Of a stretch of DNA of 37,652 nt, positions 16,491 to 24,781 are shown in pieces (within the stretch, counting starts at the first letter, position 1; every line of letters begins with the position of its first letter). The translations under genes and the position numbers were made by a program. The notes under the pieces are model-generated. The model was not told the DNA's origin. It was given only the letters and a program-made list of their open reading frames with translations, and searched no databases. Origin of the DNA: Oxalobacteraceae bacterium (GTDB taxonomy: Bacteria > Pseudomonadota > Gammaproteobacteria > Burkholderiales > Burkholderiaceae_D); NCBI GenBank assembly GCA_947487325.1, contig CANKWG010000001.1, positions 1 through 37,652 on the forward strand. Reading direction: 5' to 3'.

Positions 16491-16943
16491 CTACAAACTG
16501 ATCCGATAACCGAGAAGTTCCTGATTCAGTTCACTGGCAAATTCCCGTCGCTTGCGTTCAGTGAGGAATCGACCCACCTCAATCCTGCCCGCGCTTCCCT
16601 CAAGACCAATCAATCCGTGCCGCAGTGCTGGCAAAGCCACGCGCGTGCGACAGGGGTCGAGGCGGAATTGCCTAATCTTTTCTGCCTGCACCAACTTAAC
16701 GACAAGTTCCGCTTCATTGAGCGCGATACATTCGCGATCGGTTGCGTGCCTGCCGAAGTACAAAAACGCCGCAGCCACTGCTGTCATTTCCAACACTGCG
16801 AACACCATAATCAACCAGGCACCATGCCACGTGAAATAGCCCGCAACCAGCATTGACGCGCCGAAAATTGCTAGATAGGCCTTGGCAAGCTGCCGCGGCG
16901 AAATAGAGCAATTTTTCTTCAGGACCCATTCTCGCGTCGCCAT
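16491..16943 (-). CDS. DUF2244 family membrane protein
   Basis: This 150-residue protein of unknown function is the usual first gene of betaproteobacterial oxidase operons. It has two adjacent hydrophobic helices (about 19-57: LAIFGASMLVAGYF and AWLIMVFAVLEMTAVAAAFLYF) and a soluble C-terminal half ending in VGRFLTERKRREFASELNQE. I chose ATG 16943 (MATREWVLKK). A longer frame opens at 17054 but would begin upstream of the promoter seen at 16999-17028. It leads into ctaC 47 bases downstream. Confidence 0.8.
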   Translation of the reverse strand: MATREWVLKKNCSISPRQLAKAYLAIFGASMLVAGYFTWHGAWLIMVFAVLEMTAVAAAFLYFGRHATDRECIALNEAELVVKLVQAEKIRQFRLDPCRTRVALPALRHGLIGLEGSAGRIEVGRFLTERKRREFASELNQELLGYRISL

Positions 16944-16998
16944 CTCACCACATCCACTCTGGAAAATCGGTGGGCAATGAGTAGCCCAAAGCTTGCGG

Positions 16999-17028
16999 AG
17001 TATAAGCGAAAAGAATAACTGCCGCCAA
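16999..17028 (-). promoter_or_regulatory. Probable sigma-70 promoter of the cytochrome oxidase operon
   Basis: On the minus strand TTGGCG (17028-17023) and TATACT (17004-16999) are 18 bp apart. Matches are 4 of 6 and 5 of 6. Transcription would start near 16992, leaving a leader of about 49 bases before ATG 16943. This also argues against the longer upstream start for the DUF2244 gene. Confidence 0.55.
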
Positions 17029-17084
17029 CTAGTCAGGGCAGCTTCGAAGGGCATAACTCGTCAGTCGAATTTTGCACAGGCGGT

Positions 17085-18026
17085 TCAAATTTTGCGGCGG
17101 TCAAAATGAACAATAGGCTCTCCCGTGCCGGTGGTTCGCGGCCTGGCCCGAAAAGCATGGCCATAGATGACCTCGATGGTGAGTCTGAGTCTGCCATCCC
17201 GGTCTACCCGCTGCTCCAACGCGCGACTCAATGACTGTCCCTGCTGGCGCGACATGAGCCCACGCGAGCGATCTTGCAGAGGATTGCCACCGAATGCCCG
17301 CACATCTGCCAACAATTTTTCTACTGATGAATAAGTGATATTCAGCTTTTCCATATCCATGACGGGCGACGCAAAACCCGCATCAACCAGCATGTCGCCG
17401 TAATCATGCAGATCCACAAAAGGCAATACGCGCGCATGAGTACCGGTGACCGCCGCTACTTCACGCAATTCTTTGAACGTATCAGGCCCGAAACAGCAAA
17501 ACATCAACAAGCCATCAACACGCAAAACACGCGCCCATTCAGCCAACACCCGATGCGGCTGCGGATGCCAATGCAAAGCGAGATTGGACCAAACCATATC
17601 CATCGCTGCAGCTTTTAACGGCAACTGACCAAAATCTGCGCAAACCAGCGCCGACTGTGCTGAAAGGCGTTGCGAACGCACGCGCAGTACTCGCATGAGC
17701 CTCTGCATGCCAGACCATGAACGTGCTTCACGCTGGCGGGTTTTACTAAGCATCGGCAGGGCAGCATCCAATCCCAGCAATGTCGAACGGGGGAAATGCT
17801 GACTCAGCGTGAGCAAATCATCGCCCTCGCCGCAACCCGCATCGAGTATCTGCTCGGGATTGATTTTGATGAGTGAGAGACGCTCGAACATACGTCCCGC
17901 AATCTCGCGCCGCAAAAACTGCGATTGCGCCACACGCTCGGGACGGGAAAACAGACGACGAATCTGCGCCAGCGAAATCGGCGCACTGACTCGCTGCGGC
18001 TCTTGAGGAGAAGACGACGAGGCCAT
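17085..18026 (-). CDS. bioC: BioC-like methyltransferase (malonyl-ACP O-methyltransferase)
   Basis: BioC methylates malonyl-ACP so that the fatty-acid machinery can build pimeloyl-ACP for biotin. The 313-residue protein has a class I SAM fold with motif I ILDAGCGEGDD (about 60-70), an acidic motif II in LLGLDAALPML, and WSNLALHWHPQPHRVLAEW, typical of the BioC/COG4106-like group. ATG 18026 gives a normal N-terminus (MASSSSPQEPQRVS); upstream starts reach 18158 but would overlap comF. In related bacteria this gene sits divergent to comF, as here. The methyltransferase call is firm and the BioC substrate is likely rather than proven. Confidence 0.75.
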   Translation of the reverse strand: MASSSSPQEPQRVSAPISLAQIRRLFSRPERVAQSQFLRREIAGRMFERLSLIKINPEQILDAGCGEGDDLLTLSQHFPRSTLLGLDAALPMLSKTRQREARSWSGMQRLMRVLRVRSQRLSAQSALVCADFGQLPLKAAAMDMVWSNLALHWHPQPHRVLAEWARVLRVDGLLMFCCFGPDTFKELREVAAVTGTHARVLPFVDLHDYGDMLVDAGFASPVMDMEKLNITYSSVEKLLADVRAFGGNPLQDRSRGLMSRQQGQSLSRALEQRVDRDGRLRLTIEVIYGHAFRARPRTTGTGEPIVHFDRRKI

Positions 18027-18117
18027 CAGTAAACCAAAACGCCGGTAGGCAAGCTCATTAGATGAATGGAGTGCATCGCTTAGTGGGCAGACGTCATGCG
18101 CAATAAGCGCGACTGCC

Positions 18118-18927
18118 ATGAAATTATTCGGCGCAGTGTACCGCAGCAGACTCACCATGGTATTGAGGCTTTTTCAGCGATCACTCACATTAGCTATGCA
18201 CGGCGCCCATTTGCGTTCAATTTTCCGTCGTATCGGTCCGGCCCTTGAAACCATTCTGCCCGGTAGCTGCGCGCTGTGTCATGGCGACAGTCAGAATGCG
18301 CTCTGCATCGCGTGCCACCTGCAATTTTTTGCGAACACGCCCATGCGTTGCAAGATTTGTGGAAGGAAAATACCGCATATGCATGCAAAAGTCTGCGGCA
18401 CCTGTCTGCGGACACCGCCTGCATTCGACGCCACCATCGTCGCTTGCGATTACGCGGCGCCCTCGGACTTGCTCGTCCAAGATTTGAAGTTTCGCTCCCG
18501 TCTGCCGTTAGCGAAATCGTTCGGACAAATGCTGGCAATCGCGATCACACAGCAGCCGACCAACACGCCCGAGGTAATCATCCCAGTACCGCTGTCTGAG
18601 GCACGATTAGCGCAGCGCGGCTTCAATCAGGCGGGCGAAATTGCGCGCTCGCTCTCACGCCATATCGGCATACCATTGCAATTTAATGTGTGCGTGCGCG
18701 TTCGGGATACGCAGCCGCAGGCCGGACTACCGCTCAGCGAAAGACGGGTTAATATGCGCGGCGCTTTTGCGGTGCAGCTCAATGCATCCGTGCGAGGTCA
18801 GCATGTGCTGCTGGTGGATGATGTGATGACCACCGGTCACACTCTCAACGAGCTCGCCACTTGCCTGAAGCGACACGGCGCACGACGTGTGACGAATGCA
18901 GTTTTTGCACGCACGCCCGAAAAATGA
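18118..18927 (+). CDS. comF: ComF family phosphoribosyltransferase-like protein
   Basis: ComF-type proteins are linked to DNA uptake and transformation, with a C-terminal phosphoribosyltransferase fold. The protein (269 residues from ATG 18118) has four cysteine pairs forming zinc sites in its first half: CALCHG, CIACH, CKICGRK and CGTCL. The PRPP-binding motif VLLVDDVMTTGHT is near 225-237, and PVPLSEARLAQRGFNQA is the family hallmark. The start is uncertain: ATG 18157 or 18196 would also keep the whole domain. It is divergent from bioC and followed closely by trmL. Confidence 0.88.
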   Translation: MKLFGAVYRSRLTMVLRLFQRSLTLAMHGAHLRSIFRRIGPALETILPGSCALCHGDSQNALCIACHLQFFANTPMRCKICGRKIPHMHAKVCGTCLRTPPAFDATIVACDYAAPSDLLVQDLKFRSRLPLAKSFGQMLAIAITQQPTNTPEVIIPVPLSEARLAQRGFNQAGEIARSLSRHIGIPLQFNVCVRVRDTQPQAGLPLSERRVNMRGAFAVQLNASVRGQHVLLVDDVMTTGHTLNELATCLKRHGARRVTNAVFARTPEK

Positions 18928-18945
18928 ACTTATGCGGAGGTGGCC

Positions 18946-19416
18946 TTGTTTCATGTGGTGCTGGTCGAACCCGAAATACCGCCAAATACCGGCAATATCA
19001 TTCGTCTGTGCGCCAATACTGGCGCTCATCTGCATCTGATCGAGCCGTTGGGCTTCCCGCTTGATGACGCGAAGATGCGGCGGGCTGGACTGGATTATCA
19101 CGAGTACGCGGACATGCAGGTCCATCCTGACTGGACCTCCTTCCTAGCGACCCAGCAGCCCGACCCTTTGCGGTTATTCGCGATGACCACCCATGGGTCA
19201 GCCGTTTTTGCCGAACTTCGCTTTCAGCCCGGCGATGTCTTTGTCTTTGGATCGGAGACGCGCGGTTTGTCGGTCAGCCTGCGCGAATCCTTTCCTACTT
19301 CACAAAGAATCCGGCTTCCGATGCGTGCTGGTAACCGCAGCCTAAATCTGTCTAATGCTGTGGCTGTTACTGTTTATGAAGCCTGGCGTCAGAATGGCTT
19401 TGCGGGTGGTGGCTAG
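18946..19416 (+). CDS. trmL: tRNA (cytidine(34)-2'-O)-methyltransferase TrmL
   Basis: This SPOUT-fold enzyme 2'-O-methylates the wobble base of certain leucine tRNAs. The 156-residue protein has the family N-terminus VEPEIPPNTGNIIRLCANTG, the middle motif VFVFGSETRGL, and the C-terminal knot segment RSLNLSNAVAVTVYEAWRQ. A TTG start at 18946 is chosen because GGAGGT lies four bases upstream and the product begins MFHVVLVEPE, as TrmL proteins do. The in-frame GTG at 18940 lies inside that ribosome site. It is 18 bases after comF and probably co-transcribed. Confidence 0.93.
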   Translation: MFHVVLVEPEIPPNTGNIIRLCANTGAHLHLIEPLGFPLDDAKMRRAGLDYHEYADMQVHPDWTSFLATQQPDPLRLFAMTTHGSAVFAELRFQPGDVFVFGSETRGLSVSLRESFPTSQRIRLPMRAGNRSLNLSNAVAVTVYEAWRQNGFAGGG

Positions 19417-19476
19417 GTGGCTTCTTAAATTTCATAAGTCATCGGTTATGCAACGAAAGACACAGGATCCTGCGCC

Positions 19477-19482
19477 TATAAT
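19477..19482 (+). promoter_or_regulatory. Candidate -10 element for the PCu(A)C gene
   Basis: A perfect TATAAT lies 34 bases before ATG 19516, in the gap after trmL. No convincing -35 hexamer is seen at normal spacing and there is no extended -10, so it may need an activator or may be chance. Confidence 0.3.
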
Positions 19483-19515
19483 TCAACAATTGCTACTTTT
19501 TATACTGAGGATCCC

Positions 19516-20013
19516 ATGCTGAATCGACTCACGATCTTACTTGCCACACTATTAACCACCGGCTTGGTTCACGCGCATGGCACGCATGCCGGCAACATTC
19601 ACGTTGAACAGGCACAGGCGCGTGCCAGCGTCGGCAATCAATCGAATGGTGCGGCTTTTCTGACCATTGAAAATCAGGGCAAGGCTGATGATGTTCTGCA
19701 GTCGGTCGCCGCTCCCGTCGCAGGTAAAGTTGAAATTCACACCATGACGATGGAAGGCGACGTAATGAAAATGCGCGCCGTTGAACGTATTGATATCAAA
19801 GCCGGCGAAAAAATTGAAATGAAACCTGGTCAGGGGTATCACATCATGCTGATGGGTCTGAAAAAACCACTAAAAGCAGGCGAAAGCTTTCCCATGCAAC
19901 TCAGCTTCCGTAAAGCGGGCAAAGTACAACTCACGGTAACTGTCATGGAAGTGGGAGCGGCCACCAAATCCAGCCAGGATGAGCAGATGCATCAGCATCA
20001 CCATCATCAATAA
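19516..20013 (+). CDS. Periplasmic copper chaperone PCu(A)C
   Basis: PCu(A)C proteins carry Cu(I) in the periplasm and help load the CuA site of subunit II together with Sco. The 165-residue precursor has a signal peptide ending near LVHAHG (about residue 20). The copper-binding pattern is complete: IHTMTMEGDVMKM with the first His and Met, then GYHIMLMGL. The tail EQMHQHHHHQ is His-rich and may bind extra metal. GAGG lies five bases before ATG 19516. It is about 2.5 kb from the cox operon, which fits its job. Confidence 0.93.
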   Translation: MLNRLTILLATLLTTGLVHAHGTHAGNIHVEQAQARASVGNQSNGAAFLTIENQGKADDVLQSVAAPVAGKVEIHTMTMEGDVMKMRAVERIDIKAGEKIEMKPGQGYHIMLMGLKKPLKAGESFPMQLSFRKAGKVQLTVTVMEVGAATKSSQDEQMHQHHHHQ

Positions 20014-20109
20014 ATGCTTTCAATAAGCTTGATGCGCGCAGGTTCCGAGAATGTTGCGGTGGCAGTGCTTTAGTGACAGTGTTCCGGCGCCAGCGCTGTA
20101 TCAGCCGCA

Positions 20110-20439
20110 TCAGCCGTTAATGATTTTTCGCTCCAGCGCCTCCCGTGCATCGCCGAACATGCTCTGGTGCCAGTATTCGTGGCGGTCTGCGAGCCATGCA
20201 AATTTTCTGTTCGTTGCAGCCAAACATCTGAGCGGTACCAGCGATACCTGATAGCGGCTAAGCAGCGCGATGAACTCTCTTGATGCCTTCTTGGTGAGAA
20301 ATCGGATTTCCATTCTGAGTATTAATCGCCCATTATTCATATGGAATTCGCGGATAGCGGTCAAATCTTTCAGTCCCTGAAAAAAACGCTGCTCATCACC
20401 GGCAGTCAGGAACGACGGCAATTCGATTTCAACATCCAT
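20110..20439 (-). CDS. Conserved-looking protein of unknown function
   Basis: I do not recognise this 109-residue protein. It starts MDVEIELPSFLTAGDE at ATG 20439; an upstream start at 20481 is possible but weaker in character. It is soluble, with no membrane helix and no cysteine in its first half. It has alternating charged and hydrophobic residues and a basic C-terminal half with LADRHEYWHQSMFG. It stands alone between two copper-related genes, with about 95 bp after the PCu(A)C gene, with which it is convergent. A small regulator or adaptor is possible, but nothing in the sequence shows it. Confidence 0.5.
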   Translation of the reverse strand: MDVEIELPSFLTAGDEQRFFQGLKDLTAIREFHMNNGRLILRMEIRFLTKKASREFIALLSRYQVSLVPLRCLAATNRKFAWLADRHEYWHQSMFGDAREALERKIING

Positions 20440-20697
20440 TTTTTTGACTTGAGCAGTTGTGCATTTTCCGTGAACGCACAAACATCCATATTCGGGCGAC
20501 GAGGCGAATTTAAAACACTCAACTCATGGGGGGCGAAAAAAATTCCGGAATGTGTGTGCAACACCACACACCTGCACTGCAGAAAATGGCTACGCAGATT
20601 ATTTGATGGCCGGACGCGAAGTTAAGCGAGCGAAGGTTCAGGTCAGCAACAGACTTTCGATCATCGACACTAACGACGGGTGCAGAGTTTCAATCCC

Positions 20698-21156
20698 TCA
20701 GGAGCGCGCGTCGTAGTGCTGATAAACCTTGCGACTACCTTCTTCGCCGAACAAGATCACATCGAACGCATCTCTGCGCGTACCGTCGACCTCCATGCCC
20801 GGACTACCGACGGGCATGCCGGGCACCGCCAAACCAAGGCCTTTCGGACGCTCGGTCAGTAAACGATGAATTTCTTGCGCAGGTACGTGACCTTCCAGCG
20901 CGTACCCCTCAACCATGGCTGTGTGACACGATGCCATGTCGGGTGGTACGCCGAAACGCAGCCTGTACGGCCCGGTTTTAGGTACGTTATGCGCAATTAC
21001 TTCGAAACCGTTTTGCTCGAGATGGCTGATCCAGTCAACACAACAGCCGCAGCTGGACGTTTTATAGACGTCAATCTTCGTTTTCTTTTCGGCACGCGCG
21101 AAGCTGGGCGCCACCAGACCGATCACTAATGCCTGCATCAGGGTTCTGCGTTTCAT
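20698..21156 (-). CDS. DUF411 family metal-binding protein
   Basis: DUF411 proteins are small exported proteins often found with copper-resistance genes. The 152-residue precursor starts at ATG 21156 with a signal peptide (MKRRTLMQALVIGLVAPSFARA). It has the family motif YKTSSCGCCVDWISHL with a CxCC cysteine cluster, ASCHTAMVEGYALEGHVP, and a Met-rich loop VPGMPVGSPGMEV. Cysteines, histidines and methionines of this kind suit Cu binding. It lies near the PCu(A)C gene on the opposite strand. The family call is firm and the copper role is inferred. Confidence 0.87.
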   Translation of the reverse strand: MKRRTLMQALVIGLVAPSFARAEKKTKIDVYKTSSCGCCVDWISHLEQNGFEVIAHNVPKTGPYRLRFGVPPDMASCHTAMVEGYALEGHVPAQEIHRLLTERPKGLGLAVPGMPVGSPGMEVDGTRRDAFDVILFGEEGSRKVYQHYDARS

Positions 21157-21348
21157 TGGCTGTCCTCGTTGGGTCTCAACTGCGCGCATGGGTGCGCTAT
21201 CCGGGTTGGAGTAAAGTGTAGTGCAGGAACGGCATCGTCGCATTGGACTACCGATTCGCAGCCGACCTAACGCTCAGAGCGGCTTTGAACAACGCCGCGT
21301 CTTGCGACAAGCCCCCAAAAGCTACGGACCACAGAGGCAGCGCACTTA

Positions 21349-22221
21349 TCAGGCCGAGGCCTTCGCCAGTGGCTCGAGGCGGGCAATCGCTTCCTTGCGG
21401 TAGCGATTGAGCTCCTGAACTGAGCTAAAGCTGCGCTCGAACAGCAAAGAGAGATTGTGCAAAATCCGGTCAACGACTTTCTTTTCCCACACGTCGTCAA
21501 AATGAATCTGGTGGTCCAACCACGCCTCAAGCCAATCTGGATCAGGCAGCCGACTCTGCACCGTATCATTAGGGTACAGCGCTTGATTCACATGAAGATT
21601 GGTCGGATGCAGTGGCTTGTCGGTACGACGGGCTGAAGCCATCAACACGCCAATTTTTGCGAAGGCGACACGCGCATTATCCCCAGCCTCTGACAGCGCT
21701 TTTTTCATGTAGCGCAAGTAAGCGCCACCGTGGCGCGCTTCATCTTGACTGATGATCTTGTAGATTTGCTTTATCACTGGCTCGGTGTGCCAGTCAGCCG
21801 CACAGCGGTACCAATGATTGAGTCGTATCTCGCCGCAAAAATGCAGCATCAGGGTTTCCAGCGGTGGCGCAGGATCGAATTCGAAGCGTACGTTATGCAG
21901 TTCCTCTTCGGTCGGTACCAAGTCGGGGCGGAAACGGCGCAGATATTCCATCAACACCAGTGAATGCTTTTGCTCTTCGAAAAACCAGACGGACATGAAG
22001 GCAGAAAAATCGCTGTCATTGCGGTTATCGCGCAAGAACATTTCAGTCGCGGGTAAGGCAGACCACTCGGTGATCGCATTCATGCGTATGGTCTGCGCCT
22101 GCTCGTCAGAAAGCCGCGAAGGATCGAACTCACTCCATGGAATATCGGTTTCCATGTTCCAACGGACTTGCTCAAGGGAGCGGAAAAGTTCAGGGTACAG
22201 CATTTGTTGAGCTTTCTGCAT
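21349..22221 (-). CDS. Ferritin-like diiron protein, acyl-ACP desaturase-like
   Basis: This 290-residue, all-helical protein carries two ExxH diiron motifs: FFEEQKH (E83, H86) and QDEARHG (E161, H164). Further likely ligands are E52 or E60, and E131 (FCGEIRLNHW). Spacing and the surrounding sequence resemble the soluble acyl-ACP desaturase (type 2 fatty acid desaturase) branch of the ferritin-like fold. It probably inserts a double bond or hydroxyl into a lipid chain, but the substrate is unknown. The start is ATG 22221. It lies about 90 bp after the photolyase gene, same strand, next to lipid-modifying genes. Confidence 0.75.
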   Translation of the reverse strand: MQKAQQMLYPELFRSLEQVRWNMETDIPWSEFDPSRLSDEQAQTIRMNAITEWSALPATEMFLRDNRNDSDFSAFMSVWFFEEQKHSLVLMEYLRRFRPDLVPTEEELHNVRFEFDPAPPLETLMLHFCGEIRLNHWYRCAADWHTEPVIKQIYKIISQDEARHGGAYLRYMKKALSEAGDNARVAFAKIGVLMASARRTDKPLHPTNLHVNQALYPNDTVQSRLPDPDWLEAWLDHQIHFDDVWEKKVVDRILHNLSLLFERSFSSVQELNRYRKEAIARLEPLAKASA

Positions 22222-22310
22222 GAATTATCTATTCAGATTCTACCAACAAAGTATGACCGTTCCATTGATGACCAAGTCGATTCGTCGCTTACGTTTACGG
22301 CAGCCAAAAC

Positions 22311-23846
22311 TCACAATTTGTTCAATCCGGCCAGCATTTGTCCGGCCCGAACCCGTATCGCCTCCCGCTCGGCTGTATCAATCTTTTGGAGATTTTTCGC
22401 CATCAGCGCCGTCCTTGGATTAACGGCTAGGGTGGCCTCGTGCGTGTCGATGAAATGCCAATACAAGGTCGTGAATGGGCAGGCGGTCTCCCCTTTTCGG
22501 TGCGTAGGGTCGTAGCGGCAGCCCGAACAATAATTGCTCTGCCGGTTAATGTAGGCACCACTGGCCACATACGGCTTACTGGTGAAACGCGGCCCGCAGG
22601 CGTGCAAGGCCATGCCCGCCGTGTTCGGCAGCTCGACCCATTCAATGGCATCCACGTAAATCGCCAGATACCAGTCGCAGACCTGTTGCGGCGACAAGCC
22701 CGCAAGCAAGGCGAAATTGCCGGTCACCATCAGGCGCTGAATATGATGCGCGTAACCGAGCTCCAGCGTTTGCTTTAGGGTGTCCCGTACGCAAGCCATC
22801 CCGGTCTGGCCGTTCCAGAACCACTCGGGCAGATCGCGCTGGTGCCCGTAGTGGTTTGCCGTGGCCATCGCGGGCATGTCGGTCCAGTACACGCCACGGA
22901 TGAACTCGCGCCAGCCGAGTATCTGGCGTATAAAACCCTCGGCGCTTTCGATGGAGACATGACCCTTTCGCCAGGCCTGCTCTGCGGCCGCGACGACTTC
23001 ACGCGGATCAAGCAAATGCAAATTAAGCGCTGCCGACAGCAGGGAATGCCAACCCAGCGGTGTGTCGGTCCACATCGCATCCTGATAATCACCGAACTTG
23101 CTCAGGCGCTGATCAATGAAACGCGCGAGCGCCTCGAGCCCCTGCTCTCTGGTCACCGGCCAAGCAAAGTGGGCAAGCGAACCGGGGTGCTCGGGGAAAA
23201 GTTTTTCCACCAAGGCGATTACTTGTAACGTCACTGCATCGGGTGCAAAAGCGGCGGGCGGCGGGATCACGCCGGGACCGGTGCGCTTGGGATAGGCACT
23301 GCGGTTCTCGGCATCGAAATTCCACTGACCGCCGGCCGGTTCGGCGCCGTCCATCATGACGCCGTATTTTTTTCTCATCACACGATAGAAAAACTCCATG
23401 CGCAGCTCTTTCTTGCCCCGCGCCCAGTCGGCAAATTCCGCACGACTGCAAAGAAAGTGCGTGTCATCCAGCAGATGCATGACCACGCCCTCATCACGAG
23501 CGACATTTTGTATCTGTTGCAACATTCGCCACTCACCGGGCTCGACCAGCCGCAAGGCCTGAGGTTGATGCTGGCGCAAGGCCTGCCGCAAGCGTTCATC
23601 GAATCCGGCACCAGCCGGATCATCGATTTGCACATAATGGAACGGCCAGCCGCGCGCGGCCAGGCCGTTGGCGAAATGCCGCATCGCTGACAAGAACAAG
23701 GCAATACGGGCCTTGTGCGACCAAACCGCCTTTGCCTCGCCGGGGGCCTCGATCATCAGCACGGCATCCTGTGCGGGATCGAAGTCCTCGAGCGCCGGAC
23801 TGGCAAAACTCAATTGGTCGCCCAGGACCAGGATCAGGTGGCGCAT
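22311..23846 (-). CDS. Iron-sulfur photolyase/cryptochrome (FeS-BCP, (6-4) photolyase type)
   Basis: Members of this family repair UV photoproducts or sense light using FAD and carry a [4Fe-4S] cluster. The 511-residue protein begins LILVLGDQLSFASPAL, typical of the photolyase-related (DPRP) group. It has four cysteines at C352, C440, C443 and C456. Their spacing (88, 3, 13) equals that of the cluster ligands C350, C438, C441 and C454 of Agrobacterium PhrB. The FAD domain shows GWREFIRGVYW and GNFALLAGLSPQQV. ATG 23846 is preferred to TTG 23858. It is divergent from the glutathione peroxidase gene. Confidence 0.92.
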   Translation of the reverse strand: MRHLILVLGDQLSFASPALEDFDPAQDAVLMIEAPGEAKAVWSHKARIALFLSAMRHFANGLAARGWPFHYVQIDDPAGAGFDERLRQALRQHQPQALRLVEPGEWRMLQQIQNVARDEGVVMHLLDDTHFLCSRAEFADWARGKKELRMEFFYRVMRKKYGVMMDGAEPAGGQWNFDAENRSAYPKRTGPGVIPPPAAFAPDAVTLQVIALVEKLFPEHPGSLAHFAWPVTREQGLEALARFIDQRLSKFGDYQDAMWTDTPLGWHSLLSAALNLHLLDPREVVAAAEQAWRKGHVSIESAEGFIRQILGWREFIRGVYWTDMPAMATANHYGHQRDLPEWFWNGQTGMACVRDTLKQTLELGYAHHIQRLMVTGNFALLAGLSPQQVCDWYLAIYVDAIEWVELPNTAGMALHACGPRFTSKPYVASGAYINRQSNYCSGCRYDPTHRKGETACPFTTLYWHFIDTHEATLAVNPRTALMAKNLQKIDTAEREAIRVRAGQMLAGLNKL

Positions 23847-23978
23847 AAGTGGGACCAAAAAGTTGTCATAAGAAAACTATTGCCTATTTAATTATCAAGT
23901 AAATCTGTTTTTTGCTTTTTCTTTGAATGCGCTAAAATGACCCGGCAGTTTAAATTAAAACTTTATGGTATTCCCACA

Positions 23979-24569
23979 ATGAGCCAGCTTAAGACACGCG
24001 TACTACCCAGACCGTGGTGGGTCGTGGCCAGTTTCCTGAGCCTGATGACACTACTGGTCTTCATGCCGCGCGCCAGCTTGGCGAGTGAATGCCCCGCCTT
24101 GCTGAACTTCAAGCACAGCCGTCTTCAGGACGACGCGCCACAAAATCTTTGCCAGTACGCTGGCAAGGTTACGCTAGTCGTCAACACGGCAAGCTATTGC
24201 GGTTTCACCTCGCAATACGAAGGACTCGAAAAACTGTACGCGAATTACAAAGACAAAGGGCTGGTGATTCTTGGCTTCCCTTCCAATGATTTCAGCCAAG
24301 AGCCCGGTGACAGTAAAGAAATCGCTGACTTTTGCTACAACACCTATGGCGTGAAGTTTCCGATGTTTTCGAAAACTGCTGTCAAGGGTAAAGAAGCCCA
24401 TCCGCTGTTTGCGGCGCTGGCCAAGACCAGTGGTAAATCGCCGAGCTGGAATTTCAACAAATACCTGATCGATCGCGAAGGCAAGCTGGTCAGCCATTAC
24501 GGCAGCACCACGGGGCCGAGTGACAAAGCTATGCTGGCCGCTATCGAAAAGGCACTCACCACGAAGTAA
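23979..24569 (+). CDS. Exported glutathione peroxidase-family (thiol) peroxidase
   Basis: These enzymes reduce hydrogen and lipid peroxides, usually with thioredoxin in bacteria. The 196-residue protein has an N-terminal hydrophobic segment (about 13-35) followed by ASLASE, so it is probably periplasmic. The catalytic tetrad is complete: C74 (NTASYCGFTSQY), Q107 (FSQEPG), W157 and N158 (SWNFNK). C119 (DFCYNTYGVKFPMF) is at the place of the resolving cysteine in two-Cys enzymes. An ATG at 23937 is also in frame, but TAAAAT at 23933-23938 looks like a -10, which favours ATG 23979. Confidence 0.9.
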   Translation: MSQLKTRVLPRPWWVVASFLSLMTLLVFMPRASLASECPALLNFKHSRLQDDAPQNLCQYAGKVTLVVNTASYCGFTSQYEGLEKLYANYKDKGLVILGFPSNDFSQEPGDSKEIADFCYNTYGVKFPMFSKTAVKGKEAHPLFAALAKTSGKSPSWNFNKYLIDREGKLVSHYGSTTGPSDKAMLAAIEKALTTK

Positions 24570-24637
24570 GAACCTATCGCGTTAAGCTGCTTGCAGTGTT
24601 GTCGCCCTGCCGGCGACTTAACGAGACAGATTCTTAG

Positions 24638-24655
24638 TGATGCGCATGCGCATCA
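24638..24655. promoter_or_regulatory. 18-bp perfect palindrome upstream of the FAD-oxidoreductase operon
   Basis: TGATGCGCATGCGCATCA is its own reverse complement. It lies in the 212-bp gap between the peroxidase gene and ATG 24782. It could be an operator for a dimeric regulator of the downstream operon. No consensus promoter was found beside it, and the alternating TGCGCA core could be chance. Confidence 0.4.
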
Positions 24656-24781
24656 TCCGAAACGGTTTTTGCTGTGATGCCTCCCAGCGCATGCTGGTGG
24701 CATGTCGGGGCGATCTTCCCCCAACCCGTATTCTCCCCGATGGGCGTCACAGCTTTTTTATTCATGCGGGATATCAAAACG

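Noticed and set aside
16944..17054. Longer N-terminus for the DUF2244 protein starting at 17054
   Set aside because: It would start upstream of the likely promoter at 16999-17028 and adds residues unlike the family's N-terminus.
20051..20251. 66-codon plus-strand frame after the PCu(A)C gene
   Set aside because: It overlaps the more protein-like minus-strand gene at 20110-20439 and has no ribosome site or recognisable motif.
24601..24617. Small hairpin GTCGCC/GGCGAC after the peroxidase gene as a terminator
   Set aside because: Only six base pairs and no T run on either strand.
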